Source: Serpula lacrymans var. lacrymans S7.9 (lineage: Eukaryota; Basidiomycota; Agaricomycetes; Boletales; Serpulaceae). From it: DNA of 64,000 nucleotides. How positions within the stretch are numbered: position 1 is the stretch's first letter; every line of letters starts with the position of its first letter. The DNA lies in assembly GCF_000218685.1 (NCBI RefSeq), contig NW_006763292.1:1819685-1883684 (forward strand), written 5' to 3'. The notes below the pieces were generated by a model. The model was given only the letters and a program-made list of their open reading frames with translations, had not been told where the DNA came from and did not search any database. This document shows, in pieces, positions 1-10,320 of this stretch. A program made the translations under genes and the position numbers.

Positions 1-278
1 ACTACGGCGTGCAGCCCGCTTCTGAATGTTATCAACAATCCTTCTATGTTCCGAGCCCCGTCATCAAACCCGAGGACTATAACTTTGTCAATTTCGTGGA
101 TCCTTTCGATATGTCAAACTTCTGTTCGGATACGCATTCTGTTCTCGCAGAACTAGAGCAGATGTTTGCACCGATCCCTCCTACTGCTACTTTCGAATCA
201 GTATTCTCAAATACCATGACTCTTGACGAGCCAGTGGATACCGATCTCGGTCTATGGTTCAATTACGATCAAATCTAG
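1..278 (+). CDS. 3' end of an unidentified protein-coding gene
   Basis: An open frame enters from the left edge and stops with TAG at 276-278, giving about 90 C-terminal residues. The segment is acidic and rich in Asp, Phe, Ser and Thr, with aromatic residues spaced among acidic ones and no recognisable domain. Such tails occur in transcriptional activators, but that is only a guess from composition. The gene is convergent with CCA1 downstream, with about 250 bp between the two stop codons. No start is visible inside the window, so only the terminal exon is called. Confidence 0.55.
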   Translation, partial: YGVQPASECYQQSFYVPSPVIKPEDYNFVNFVDPFDMSNFCSDTHSVLAELEQMFAPIPPTATFESVFSNTMTLDEPVDTDLGLWFNYDQI

Positions 279-529
279 ATTTACCTTACAACTTGCTCTC
301 CACACCATATCGCGCTCTACCCGCTTTCAAGGCTCTCATCACATGTGAAATACTTTCGTCGTCATTCCATATACCAAGTTTTCGTGGCTCATCTCTTGTA
401 TCTAGTACTGCATCAGTCTCGTCTTGTATAGTTGTACATAGCACAGGCGAGAGGCTGATATTCATATATTGTCGTTACTTCACAAACAATGTATAGTGAG
501 AAAATTTTAATTTATATATCGAAAATGAT
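279..529. other. Convergent intergenic spacer
   Basis: This spacer lies between the stop of the left-edge gene (+) and the stop of CCA1 (-). It is AT-rich and should hold both 3' UTRs. No RNA gene, repeat or credible ORF was seen. Confidence 0.6.
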
Positions 530-2743
530 CTATCGCTTCACCTTCTTTACAGAAAGATTTTGGTCACTAGTCTGGGTTCTCTTGTTTCCTACTACAGAGG
601 CGGTCAACTCGTCAACATCAATTCGACCCGCTGCTTGTTCGGCTTGTAACCAGGCTATGCAGTCCACCTTGCTTCCACTCGGATGTTCTAATTGCCATTC
701 CATAACGCGAGCGAGAATGATGCCTGTCCAAGGCCCAGCTTTATTCCCACCGAGCGCCTGCACAACTTCTTGTCCCTAGATAGAAGGTACATCATTAACA
801 GGGGACTTTTGGAATAATGTGCTTACGTTTACAATATGCTTAGCATCCACAGCCTTGTCCAGACCTAGCATCTCAACTCTGGATACGAAATCATTATATT
901 GCTCAGTGCGTATCGTCGCCTCTGTGGCTTTTTGATGGAACTAAATGAGGGGATACTTCGATGAAGCTGAATAAGCCTACTGACCATTAAAAGTATTATC
1001 GGAAACGTCATATAATGGCGCTATTTCACAGACGAGAGAGAAAAGTAGCGAAGATGCCCAGTGCGATCCAGTGTGTATATTGTGTACAACTTTTTCTCGG
1101 AGAAGTGAGCCTGTTCACGCACGAGCATAAGGGGGTGTACGGGGAGCGACACAGACGGAAAGTAACTATCTCACCTATGACAACTCGTTCTGACGGCATA
1201 CCTATTTTACTGATGGGGTCCTTCAATAAATCTGCTGCCGCAAAAAGCGACGGGATTCCATCCAGGTAATGGTTCTGCTTCCCTAATTTGAGACCTTCTT
1301 GGAGAACTGCTTCAACTGCCAAATGCTGCCTTTTCTTCTTATCGGTATACGTAATTACATGATAGGGGAACAATGCTGATGCCAGGTATAGTCGAGCGGC
1401 ATTTCCGACCACGTCACGCGTGGCGTGTAACAGAGTGGGATGTAGAGGTGGTAAATGCGATGCCGATATTGATGTCGAATCAGTCGAGATTAAAGCATGG
1501 AGAACGCTTGTAGCTGCCAAAGAAGAGTCGAGATGCGAAAGAGGGGCGGACATGATTTGCATAATCTCTGGGGGTATCGAGAATATACAAGAATATAGTG
1601 AAAGCTCGTGGATGAGCTTGATTGAACGTAAAGGCTTGGGCCCTACGCGGTACCTTATTAGCCAAGGAGAATGCTGCTTTTGGTTGACGAACAAACCTTT
1701 CATCATCTTATCGATTTCTTCACCCACTCGCTCTCGACTTATTTTCACGGAAAGAGCTTCCTTCGACGCAAAAATTCATGACGCTGAACACGTATATGTT
1801 GCGATACCGAAAATTCAGCATACCTGGATACCTGGATCTCGTGCGGCTTCACGCAGTTCCGGGACCATTTCGAAACCGAAACGGCTAGCAAATCTAATAC
1901 ACCTCAGGACACGTAAAGGATCGTCCCGGAATGTTTCTAGAGGCTCCAGTGGAGTACGGATTATGCCGTTCTTCAAATCATCCAAGCCCTGGGTGCAATT
2001 GAGTACTTATCAAATCGCGAGCGGATGATCTCACTTTGTTCGTATGGTCCTCGACAGCACGGTCGTGAACATTGTAGAAAAGGGCATTGATAGTGATATC
2101 CCTTCGCAGTGCATCTTGTAATGGTGTCCCGAAAGCCTACAATAACCGTAGGCTGATATCAGCAAGCTATTTTCCATTTACTTCGTGACAACTAACCACT
2201 TCTGTAGGAATCCGACTATTCTCGGCATATTCCTCACTGCGCAAGTTGACAAAGTCGAGCTCAACACCACATAGAGTCGTCCGCGCGGTCTCGAGATGTT
2301 TTGACTGACCAGGATTACTTTCGATCTTTGCAATCTTGTGTACATCCAGGTCTTTATGTTTTGAGATGTAAGATGACAGGTGCTCGGCAAAGGTTACTCC
2401 CATCATGTCGGTTAGCGCGATGTCAATGTCATTGCTCTGTTTGCCCAGTAGCTTCAAAGCAGCAGATCAGCGCCATACTTCAAGTAAATCATGGTGGGCT
2501 GAAACGCACCTTATCTCTGACCCATCCGCCTGCGATTCTGCAAGACGTTGTTATCCCATGTTCGTCCCTCAAATTCCGCGTACACTCATCGAGTAAAGTG
2601 CAGACCTCGTTCTCTGCTTCAGTCAGTTCTATCTCGCTTTTAATACCTGAAGCAATACGAGCAGACGACATTCTTCTAAAGCTCGCCAATAAAACTCTCC
2701 GTGGACGCGATAGCAAAGAGATCAGTGCATTTTTTGCCAACAT
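530..2743 (-). CDS. CCA1: tRNA nucleotidyltransferase (CCA-adding enzyme), 9 exons
   Basis: Adds the 3' CCA end to tRNAs. Head-domain signatures are clear: GGWVRDK at the end of exon 1 continues after a 58-nt intron as LLG, then the metal-binding SNDIDIA motif, the DALRRDITINALFYN motif and DPLRVLRCIRFASRFGF. The C-terminal exon (775-530) has the family's GPWTG...EWQLEHP region. Exon junctions read cleanly: 2743-2510, 2451-2197, 2136-2035, 1988-1824, 1760-1697 and 1642-1175, then three short 3' exons. Two in-frame ATGs lie at 2743 and 2671. The upstream one adds a 24-residue Arg-rich stretch without acidic residues, like a mitochondrial presequence. Yeast Cca1 is dually localised through alternative starts, so both may be used. 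The gene is divergent from VAC8. Confidence 0.93.
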
Positions 2744-2945
2744 GCAAATGACAGACCGTGACTCGGAACTGCAGATGCGTAGGCGACTGCACGTGATGTT
2801 CGGGAGGTGCCGCACATAGCCTCCCACGCCTGAACCGAACCTTGTAACAGTTGGAAACCTACACAAAGGCAGCGACGCCCCGCCATCGGACTCTTGTACA
2901 TTTTTTGTCCTGTTCACCCGTATTCCTTGACAGCTCTGCACAATT
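2744..2945. promoter_or_regulatory. Bidirectional CCA1/VAC8 promoter region
   Basis: Only 202 bp separate the upstream CCA1 ATG (-) from the VAC8 ATG (+), so the two genes must share this promoter space. No canonical TATA box was found. Confidence 0.6.
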
Positions 2946-5364
2946 ATGGGTGTTGTTAGCAGCTGCTGTGACTCTTGTTGTAAGCTCAGTATCTATTACT
3001 CCCATTTTGCGCCTCTAAAACCGTTCTCGTCAGTCCATTCACGCAGATCTCAACAATATGAACCCCTGCTGTTAGAGAACGAGCGGGAGGCAGTCGCCGA
3101 CCTCCTGCAATTCCTCGAGAGTAGGCTTTCTTTTGATATCCAATATGCTGATTCAGATTTGACAGCAATATCTCCAGATCGAACCAACACCAATTTCTTC
3201 ACTGGCGACCCGCTTTCTGCTCTCACCACCCTCTCCTTTTCTGATAATGTCGACCTGCAGCGTAGCGCAGCACTCGCCTTTGCAGAAATCACGGAAAAGG
3301 AAGTACGACCTGTGGGTCGAGATACACTGGACCCCATACTTTTCCTTTTGAGCAGTCACGATACCGAGGTCCAACGAGCCGCCAGTGCTGCGCTGGGCAA
3401 CTTGGCTGTAAACAGTGCGTCAGACAGAGAACGTGTCCCATTTAATCTTGAGTTGACGCATTGCTATATTAGCTGACAACAAGCTGCTCATCGTTAAACT
3501 TGGCGGTTTGGAGCCTTTGATTCGCCAAATGCTCAGTCCAAATGTTGAAGTGCAATGTAATGCCGTCGGATGTGTGACTAATTTGGCGACGCACGGTTAG
3601 CCTTTACAGATGTTTTTCTATCTTATATTTGAACTGACAGATATGCAGACGACAATAAGACCAAGATTGCTAGATCTGGAGCTCTAGTTCCTCTCACTCG
3701 ACTTGCACGGTCAAAAGATATGCGTGTTCAGCGTAATGCTACAGGAGCTTTGCTGAATATGACTCATTCAGGTACGTAGTGTTATATGCTCTTATTTTTC
3801 ACGTCAAACCCTGTTTTTAGATGAGAATCGCCAGCAGCTGGTCAACGCAGGAGCTATACCTGTCCTTGTCAGCCTATTGAACTCTATGGATACTGACGTT
3901 CAATATTATTGCACGACGGCTTTGAGTAATATTGCTGTGGATGGTAAGCCATGCCTCTGCATCGAGTTTAGAATGGCAACTAACATGTGCCGCAGGTACA
4001 AACCGGAAGAAGTTGGCCCAGAGTGAACCTAAACTCGTCACGAGTTTAGTCGCACTCATGGATAGTCCAAGTCTCAAGGTGCAGTGCCAAGCTGCTTTGG
4101 CCCTCCGTAATCTTGCAAGCGACGGTAATTAAATGCTCTTGCTATAGTTGCGTTTAGCATTCATCTAATGTCAACCTTTAGAGAAATATCAGCTGGAAAT
4201 CGTCAAGGCCGATGGCCTCACTTCACTTCTTCGTCTTTTGCAATCCACCTACCTACCTCTCATCCTCTCCTCCGCCGCATGTGTCCGAAACGTGTCCATA
4301 CATCCGCAGAACGAATCGCCTATAATAGAATCAGGCTTTTTGCAGCCCCTGATTAATTTGCTATCGTTCAAGGACAACGAGGAGGTTCAATGTCACGCGA
4401 TCTCTACTCTCCGTAATTTAGCGGCTAGTTCGGAGAAGAACAAGACGGCCATCGTAAAAGCTGGGGCTATACAATCGATCAAGGAGCTTGTACTCGAGGT
4501 ACCGATGAATGTGCAGAGCGAGATGACAGCTTGTGTGGCAGTGTTGGCTTTAAGTGGTATGTCTCCTGCGTGGATTATCCTACATTGGGATTTACGCGAT
4601 TTGCAGATGAGCTGAAAGGACAGCTATTGGAAATGGGTATCTGTGAAGCGTTGATTCCTCTCACAAATTCGCCAAGCTCCGAGGTGCAAGGCAATAGTGC
4701 AGCTGCTCTTGGCAACTTGTCATCAAAGGGTGCGTTATCGCGTATTTGTACTCCGTGGAAATTTGTTGACATGATCTCGAATGGAGTAGATGGACGGACA
4801 GCTTCTGACGATTACTCTGCTTTCAATGATGTCTGGGATAAGCCCGATGGTGGCATGCATAGATATTTATACCGTTTCTTGAGCAGCACCGATGCTACAT
4901 TCCAGCATATCGCGGTGTGGACCATCGTGCAGTTACTCGAATCCGGAGGTACATGATTCTCCAACGTTGACTAATATAGACTGGACTAATTTTTTTTGGT
5001 TGAAACAGATCCGCAATTAATTAGTAATATCCGCAGCTCGACTCTGCTCAACCCTAGCATCCGACAACTGGCCAGCTCTCGTACGCCGACGCCAACTTCG
5101 TCCGTGGGTACACCTCGTTCGCATCACTCGCAGCATTCATATCAAGATACGGATACCGGTGAAGGGCAGGGTGAGATCCAGTTGTTGGCCAGACGTATTC
5201 TCGACTTTGTCGATGGAGAAGGTGACGGGGCGATTCCTCGGAGCGTCAGTGGGTCCCATATGCAGCCGGGATCATCGTTAGATGAGAGCTCTAGCGGGCG
5301 GGAGCACGAGGAGCTGAGAAGAAGTGTTAGAGAGGCGTTTGGTTCAAGCTCTCACGGACATTGA
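2946..5364 (+). CDS. VAC8: Vacuolar armadillo-repeat protein Vac8
   Basis: Vac8 is a membrane-anchored armadillo scaffold on the vacuole, used in vacuole inheritance, nucleus-vacuole junctions, fusion and Cvt/autophagy. The N-terminus starts [12 protein letters not shown], which gives an N-myristoylation context (Met-Gly...Ser) plus a cysteine cluster for palmitoylation. Then come the family's ENEREAV segment and a long run of ARM repeats over about nine exons, with hallmark pieces [65 protein letters not shown] and [17 protein letters not shown]. After the last repeat ([13 protein letters not shown]) there is a Ser/Thr/Gly-rich tail of about 120 residues. A GT-AG pair within exon 1 (from about 2981) could remove a stretch without changing frame, so the residues after the Cys cluster are uncertain. 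Start chosen at the ATG giving the acylation motif. Confidence 0.95.
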
Positions 5365-6389
5365 GTGTTTCGTGATTGCCCTGGAGGTTGATGGCTGTTG
5401 ATCGGACTGACTTAGAGGTGTTGATGCTGCGAGCTTTTTTGGTGCGTGCACGCATCAGAGATGGTGCTGTTCTTGTCATGATTTGAAGTACTACTACCCG
5501 TTTCGATTTTTGTAGTATAGTTTTGCATGAGAGCTACCTTCCGTTCATTTTTTTCATTTCTTCCTTTCTGGCTTTAATGTGATGTTAGCATGGGGACTTG
5601 ATTGTTTAGTTGATGATGACGATTCTTATGCTGTCCATAATATTATACAAATACATGTTTTATTCCACTGCAAGTTTGAAAGACACAAAAATAAAGCAGC
5701 GAAAGCCTTGAATGGGATTGTGGAGAAAGTGTGAGTGATGGGAGTGGCCAGATAAGGAAAGTGTGGCTGATAGACGCTTTTTGTTCTCTGTTCTTATTGT
5801 TCCTTTAGACCTGGACGGACATTGATCAAGACACGCGAATGTCACCGCTAAATACAATGGCTGGACATGATTCAAAAGCCAGATGGAGAGCTCAAAAACT
5901 GAATTTTGTATATTTTGGACCCCACATTCCACACGGCCTTGATCCGCAGAACCATGACGGTACCGCAGGCGCACCCCTGCCTCGTGTTTTGATAGAGCTT
6001 CACGCCGGCGCAAGGCAAATAAGAACGCTTCACTTGCGCGTTCCCCTCGCCCCATCTGCCTTTTTTACTTCATAGATAAGGTGCAGTGTTCCCCAATAAC
6101 ATTTCCATCCTCTTCAGCCCTAAACGTATTCGATCTCTCAGGAAAATTTCACCCCCCACTGGCTGAGCTGGGCTTTTTGATCTTCCCTCATTTTTTTCCC
6201 CTTCTGCTCTCTTTTTTCCAATCACTGGTGAAATTTATCAAGCTACCGTCTAGACGCCTCCATCGCCAGCTTTTTTGCGTTTAGAAACGCTCAAGAGCTT
6301 CTTACTTCTTGTCGCTTGCCGCATCCGCTCTTACATCCCTTGCCCACACCCTCCATTTCGACACACACGCCTCCAACCGAGCGAGCACC
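5365..6389. other. Intergenic region, VAC8 3' side and GH16 promoter
   Basis: About 1 kb without a credible gene. The left part is the likely VAC8 3' UTR. From about 6150 to 6220 it turns strongly pyrimidine-rich (runs of T and CT), as is common just upstream of highly expressed fungal genes; the GH16 ATG lies at 6390. ORFs on either strand here are short and show no family resemblance. Confidence 0.5.
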
Positions 6390-7533
6390 ATGTACACCCA
6401 CCTCTCCCTCCTCATCTTCCTCTTCCTCCATATCGCCCCCTCGCATGCCAATCTCATCTCACGCAGCTCCCACTCGATCAGACTGGGCACATCCCGGGCC
6501 CACAACGTCGCCCTCCGACACAGTGCAGGCCTTGCCCGGGACCTCCGCATCGCCTTCAAAGGCGTCCTTGTCGCCCAGCCCCCCACGTCCGACTCTGCCA
6601 ACTCTGTCTACTGCGTGAGCTCGAGCAATGTGTCTGGAGGAGGAGGAGGGGGGGGGGAGTGGCAACAGCAATTCGACGAACATCACGCCTACGGGGACGA
6701 CTTCCGCCGGGAGCCCGCAGGCGACGGGGACGAACGGGACTGCTGTGCCTTCCTCCCCGTGGAAGCTCCTGGATGCCTATCAAGGCCAGAATTTCTTCGA
6801 TGGCTGGGGCTTTTTCACGTCTGCTGATCCGACCGACGGGAACATGCAGTATGTGGATCAGGGGACGGCAAATTCGAGCGGGCTCATCGAGATTAATGCA
6901 CAGGGGAACGCGGTGATGCGGGTGGAGACGACGCCGATGGTGCAGACGAATCGGATGAGTGTGAGGATCATGATGCTGAACACGTTCATGGGTGGGCTTG
7001 TCATTATGGATTTGGTACATATGCCCACTGGCTGTGGCACTTGGCCTGCATTTTGGACGAATGGTAAGACGGCGGTGAAGGTAGATGGCGGATTATTTGA
7101 AGATGGCTAACGCTTGTGTGTTTTTTTGAAGGTCCCAATTGGCCTTTGGGCGGAGAGATCGATATCGTCGAAGGTGTGAATAACTATACGAACAACCAGG
7201 CCACAATCCACATGAACCCCGGTGTCATGCACCAAAGTTGATTGGTAGCATGGACAGGTGTCAATAATGAAGCGAATATTCAAAAAGACTCGCCTTTGCG
7301 CCACACAGGCACAGTGCCACGTGGAATAGTAATTAATATTGCCCTTTTTGAACTTGTGGCTGATCAGCACCACCTCTATTAGGCAATCCAGTCACGCTCA
7401 CCTTTGCTTTTCCATCCGGTACTTTCGGCATTTCGGCATTTCGGCAAATTTTTGCGTCGCCACTGGCTACACATTGCATTGCGCCCTCGCTTTTGTCGTT
7501 TCCCTTACTCCCCTTCCTTTGCCTAGCCCCACC

Positions 7534-8076
7534 ATGGGCCCCTTCCTCTCCTTTTTATTCTCACCTGACGGTCGTTTCTGGATCCCCATTCTAATCCACT
7601 TTTCCGTCACCTCCACCCTCCTCCTCCTCATTTTATTTGCACCCCCACCATTTCTGATGTCACCACTTCCTATCCGCTTCCGTCGCCGATCCGTTGACTA
7701 CCATGTGCCACTGCTGATATCAGCAAAGCCCCGGCGGCCGGTTCAAATAGGGCAACAGGTCCATCTTTATGACGTTGATCTGCCATCATATACTATCAAA
7801 ACATCGGTCGCTCGTCTTGCCTGGTTGGAGCGTGGGTGGGTAATTTTTGAGCTGGAGAAGGTTCATCCCCTTGCGTCGCCCATGTTCATCGCTGTCCCAT
7901 TCACTTGGGTACACTTATCTTTTGTCCATCGTCTTCGCTACAGCTACACCTACCACACGCTGCCTGGGACTCACATGTTCCAAATTGGAACTACTCCTCT
8001 CCCTCCCTCGTTTGATCAGGTGGTCCAACACAACCAGTCCATTGGTAAGGCCATGGAACTGTCGGATTTGGACTAG
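7534..8076 (+). CDS. Hypothetical ORF inside the LTR-like insertion
   Basis: A 180-codon ORF begins at an ATG in a good context (ACC ATG G) and ends TAG before the LTR TATA box, so it lies in the U3-like portion. The first 45 residues hold a strongly hydrophobic span (about residues 12-42: IPILIHFSV...LLLLILFAPPPF), a likely membrane anchor or signal, then a basic patch (RFRRRS), then a domain of mixed polarity with many aromatic residues. The frame is open further upstream from a TTG but without another ATG. I recognise no family. It may be chance coding in an LTR, although 180 codons is long for that. Confidence 0.35.
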   Translation: MGPFLSFLFSPDGRFWIPILIHFSVTSTLLLLILFAPPPFLMSPLPIRFRRRSVDYHVPLLISAKPRRPVQIGQQVHLYDVDLPSYTIKTSVARLAWLERGWVIFELEKVHPLASPMFIAVPFTWVHLSFVHRLRYSYTYHTLPGTHMFQIGTTPLPPSFDQVVQHNQSIGKAMELSDLD

Positions 8077-8487
8077 GTGGTGGACCGGTGGCTCCAGTTT
8101 CTTTTTTTTCAGCAGAACATTCATTTACAGTGCGATTATTTTTGATTTTTGAATCATTTTTATGGACACATATTTTTTTAGAATGCCTGACTGACAATAA
8201 AGGAACTGTGTTGATACTGATAGTGTTTTGCCTTGTCCTTTTTTTACTGCATCTTCCCATGACATCATGATTTTCCTGCTCTCTTTTTGCTATTGGACTT
8301 TACTTTATGGCTGTACAAACCTGTGACATTACTCACAGCATTCATTGTTCTATCTCTTTCTTTTCCTTTTTTTGACAATCTTATGCTGTACTACCTACGC
8401 AGGATTCGTCAGCATACATTCCTTCCTTCATGTTCTTTCTCATTCTTTTTGCACAGCTATACTGTGCATAGCCTACTTTTCTTTTAC

Positions 8488-8495
8488 TATATAAA
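8488..8495 (+). promoter_or_regulatory. TATA box of the LTR-like insertion
   Basis: The sequence is TATATAAA within an AT-rich stretch downstream of the internal ORF. It fits a U3 promoter driving plus-strand transcription into the 3' part of the GH16 gene. Confidence 0.45.
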
Positions 8496-9361
8496 CCCCT
8501 GTATTTTACCTTGTAAAGGAACAAGAAATCCTATCCAGACTTCTTCTCTACTCTCAAGTTCACTACTCTACTACTTGTGATCCAGAGTGGTCACAACACT
8601 TCCCACTTCTACCACTGTTAACTGCTGTCATCGTCACTCGTCACTTTTTGAAAGTGATTGTCATCCCTTTCGATTAGAGTCCTTCTGAGCACTACAGTTT
8701 GTGCGTCAGGAGCCTGCTATCACTGGGAACCTCGTCATATTGTTGTTCTCAAACCTACCTTGTGCTACGATTAGCAAGGTAGTGCTCGTCTATACTCGTC
8801 ACCAAGCCCCTATCCTTCTATAAATTCAACTATCCCTCCTCCTCAAAACCCACACTCATACACCTCTGGGTTTTACTTTGAAGGATCTTTATACGTACCA
8901 CCCCACGAACAACCAGACCACTCCACTGTTCTAGGAGGCAAAGCCCATAAACAAGTTCCGTGGAATCTGGGAGGATTGTGTGTTAGTTTGTTTTGTGTGT
9001 GGTTTTCTAACTGCAGTTCTCATCATCGACACCGGGTGCTCCATACCCTCGTCCAACTCCACTGTGCTCGATATCACGGGCACCGTCGTTGGTGGTACGG
9101 ACTGTTCAGCTGCACAAACGGGCAACCAGGGGTGCGTGGTGCGGTCGAGCTCTGATATTTCTTTCGGGACTGGGTTTAATGGCATCGGCGGTGGAGTCTA
9201 TGCCAGTACGTGTTTTTTTTGTATCACGCCGATTTGTGGAAATGAGTATTGACCGGGCTGTTGGTGGTGTACAGTGCTTTGGGACAATTCAGGGATTTCA
9301 GTGTACTTCTTCCCTCGCGGGTCGATACCAGCAGATATCACTGAAGGTGCTCCCCAACCTA

Positions 9362-9403
9362 CGAATTGGACAACGCCGATGGCGAATTGGACAACGCCGA
9401 TGG
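9362..9403 (+). repeat. 21-bp tandem duplication in GH16 coding sequence
   Basis: Two perfect 21-bp copies (9362-9382 and 9383-9403) keep the frame and duplicate the residues NWTTPMA. This is an in-frame slippage or recombination product within the catalytic domain, next to the region TEGAPQP. Confidence 0.85.
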
Positions 9404-9804
9404 CGACCTGGCCTTCGACCGACTGCAACCCATTCGAGTTCTTCTACACCCATTCCGCCATTTTTGACACGACATTATGGTGAGCCTTATTTCTTCGCCA
9501 TTCGAAGTGCTCAATGATGTGAATTTTGTGTGTGTGCAGTGGTGATTGGGCGGGCGGTGTGTGGGGCTCGACGGGTGTGCCGGGGCAATCGCAGAGCTGC
9601 CAGCAAGAGACGGGGTTCGCGACCTGTGAAGAGTTCGTACAGGCGAGTGGGGCGTCGTTTAGCGAGGCTTGTGAGTCGCGTTCATGTGTGTTTCAGGTGA
9701 CTCGACTCGATGGCTGATGGCACCCTTTCTTTTTTTCTGTGTTTTGTTCGCTTTTCACAGACTGGGAAGTCTCGAGCGTCAAGATATATCAGACGCAGTC
9801 ATGA

Positions 9805-10320
9805 TTTCACGATCACACTCACCCTATAGACGAACCTACAATTCTCGATTCTGGATTGTATCATTTACTTTCAAAGGGGCATATATCTGTATCATTAGTA
9901 CGTGTATGATGGGTATTTAATTTAGGGAAATATACACGTAGACGCTTTTATTAGACATCATGCATGTGTGACTTGAAGCTTGAAGGATGATCAAAACTGG
10001 TTAGTGCCAGGAACTCGAAAGCTGTGCCGCACTGACTGCGATCTCATGGGTCTTTGTCAGAAAGTCGGACTCGTCATCCCTCTCGCGTTCTGACTTGGGG
10101 GATCATTCTGGAAGATGCGCCTGCGTTCGACACAGATCAAGACGCGCGTCGGCAGCTCGAGGAGGAGCATACGCATCCTCGAGGATGGCATTCGTCAGCG
10201 CTACAGACGTGCGGTATAAAAACCATGGTGCGGGGACAGGCAGAAACAAACAGTTGAAGTTATCTCTTTCATCAATCACACCTACCCACCTATCATCATC
10301 ATCCATCCTCCACACAGGCC
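9805..10320. promoter_or_regulatory. Intergenic region with BAG gene promoter
   Basis: Between the GH16 stop and the BAG-domain gene. A TATAAA box lies at 10215-10220, 106 bp before the ATG. One heat-shock-element-like half pair (TTCTGGAA, 10106-10113) lies farther upstream, but a full three-unit HSE is not evident. No other gene was seen. Confidence 0.5.

Larger units (their letters stand above)
7223..9031 (+). mobile_element. Solo-LTR-like insertion (1,809 bp) in the GH16 exon
   Basis: The insertion starts TGTC and ends GACA, so it has the TG...CA ends and short inverted repeats of an LTR. It is flanked by a perfect 4-bp target duplication, CCGG, at 7219-7222 and 9032-9035. Deleting the element plus one CCGG rejoins the GH16 frame exactly (Asn-Pro-Gly-Cys), which proves the boundaries. 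A TATATAAA box lies at 8488-8495 in the plus direction, as expected at a U3/R boundary. No gag or pol coding is present. It is long for a solo LTR, so a non-autonomous LTR-type element is an alternative. Confidence 0.8.
6390..9804 (+). pseudogene. GH16 family endo-beta-1,3(4)-glucanase-like gene, split by an LTR element
   Basis: Secreted glycoside hydrolase family 16 enzyme acting on beta-glucans. The N-terminal hydrophobic stretch (MYTHLSLLIFLFLHIAPSHA) is a signal peptide, followed by a Ser/Gly/Thr-rich linker. The catalytic domain begins near WKLLDAYQGQNFFDGWGF (from about 6764) and reaches the active-site motif GGEIDIVEG at 7155-7180, with both catalytic Glu present. It resumes after the insertion at GCSIPSSNSTVLDITGTV (9035 on) and ends EVSSVKIYQ at 9802. 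Visible introns: about 7064-7131 and short ones near 9208, 9481 and 9671. Two lesions interrupt it: a 10-G run at 6648-6657 leaves the linker one base out of frame with the catalytic domain, and a 1,809-bp element sits at 7223-9031. The G run may be a sequencing error. The insertion may be spliced (see findings), so a functional gene cannot be excluded. Confidence 0.85.

Noticed and set aside
7339..7533. Longer form (245 codons) of the LTR-internal ORF
   Set aside because: It starts at TTG, with no ATG before 7534.
10106..10113. Heat-shock element upstream of the BAG gene
   Set aside because: Only one TTCnnGAA pair; a full HSE needs at least three alternating units, so it is noted but not claimed.
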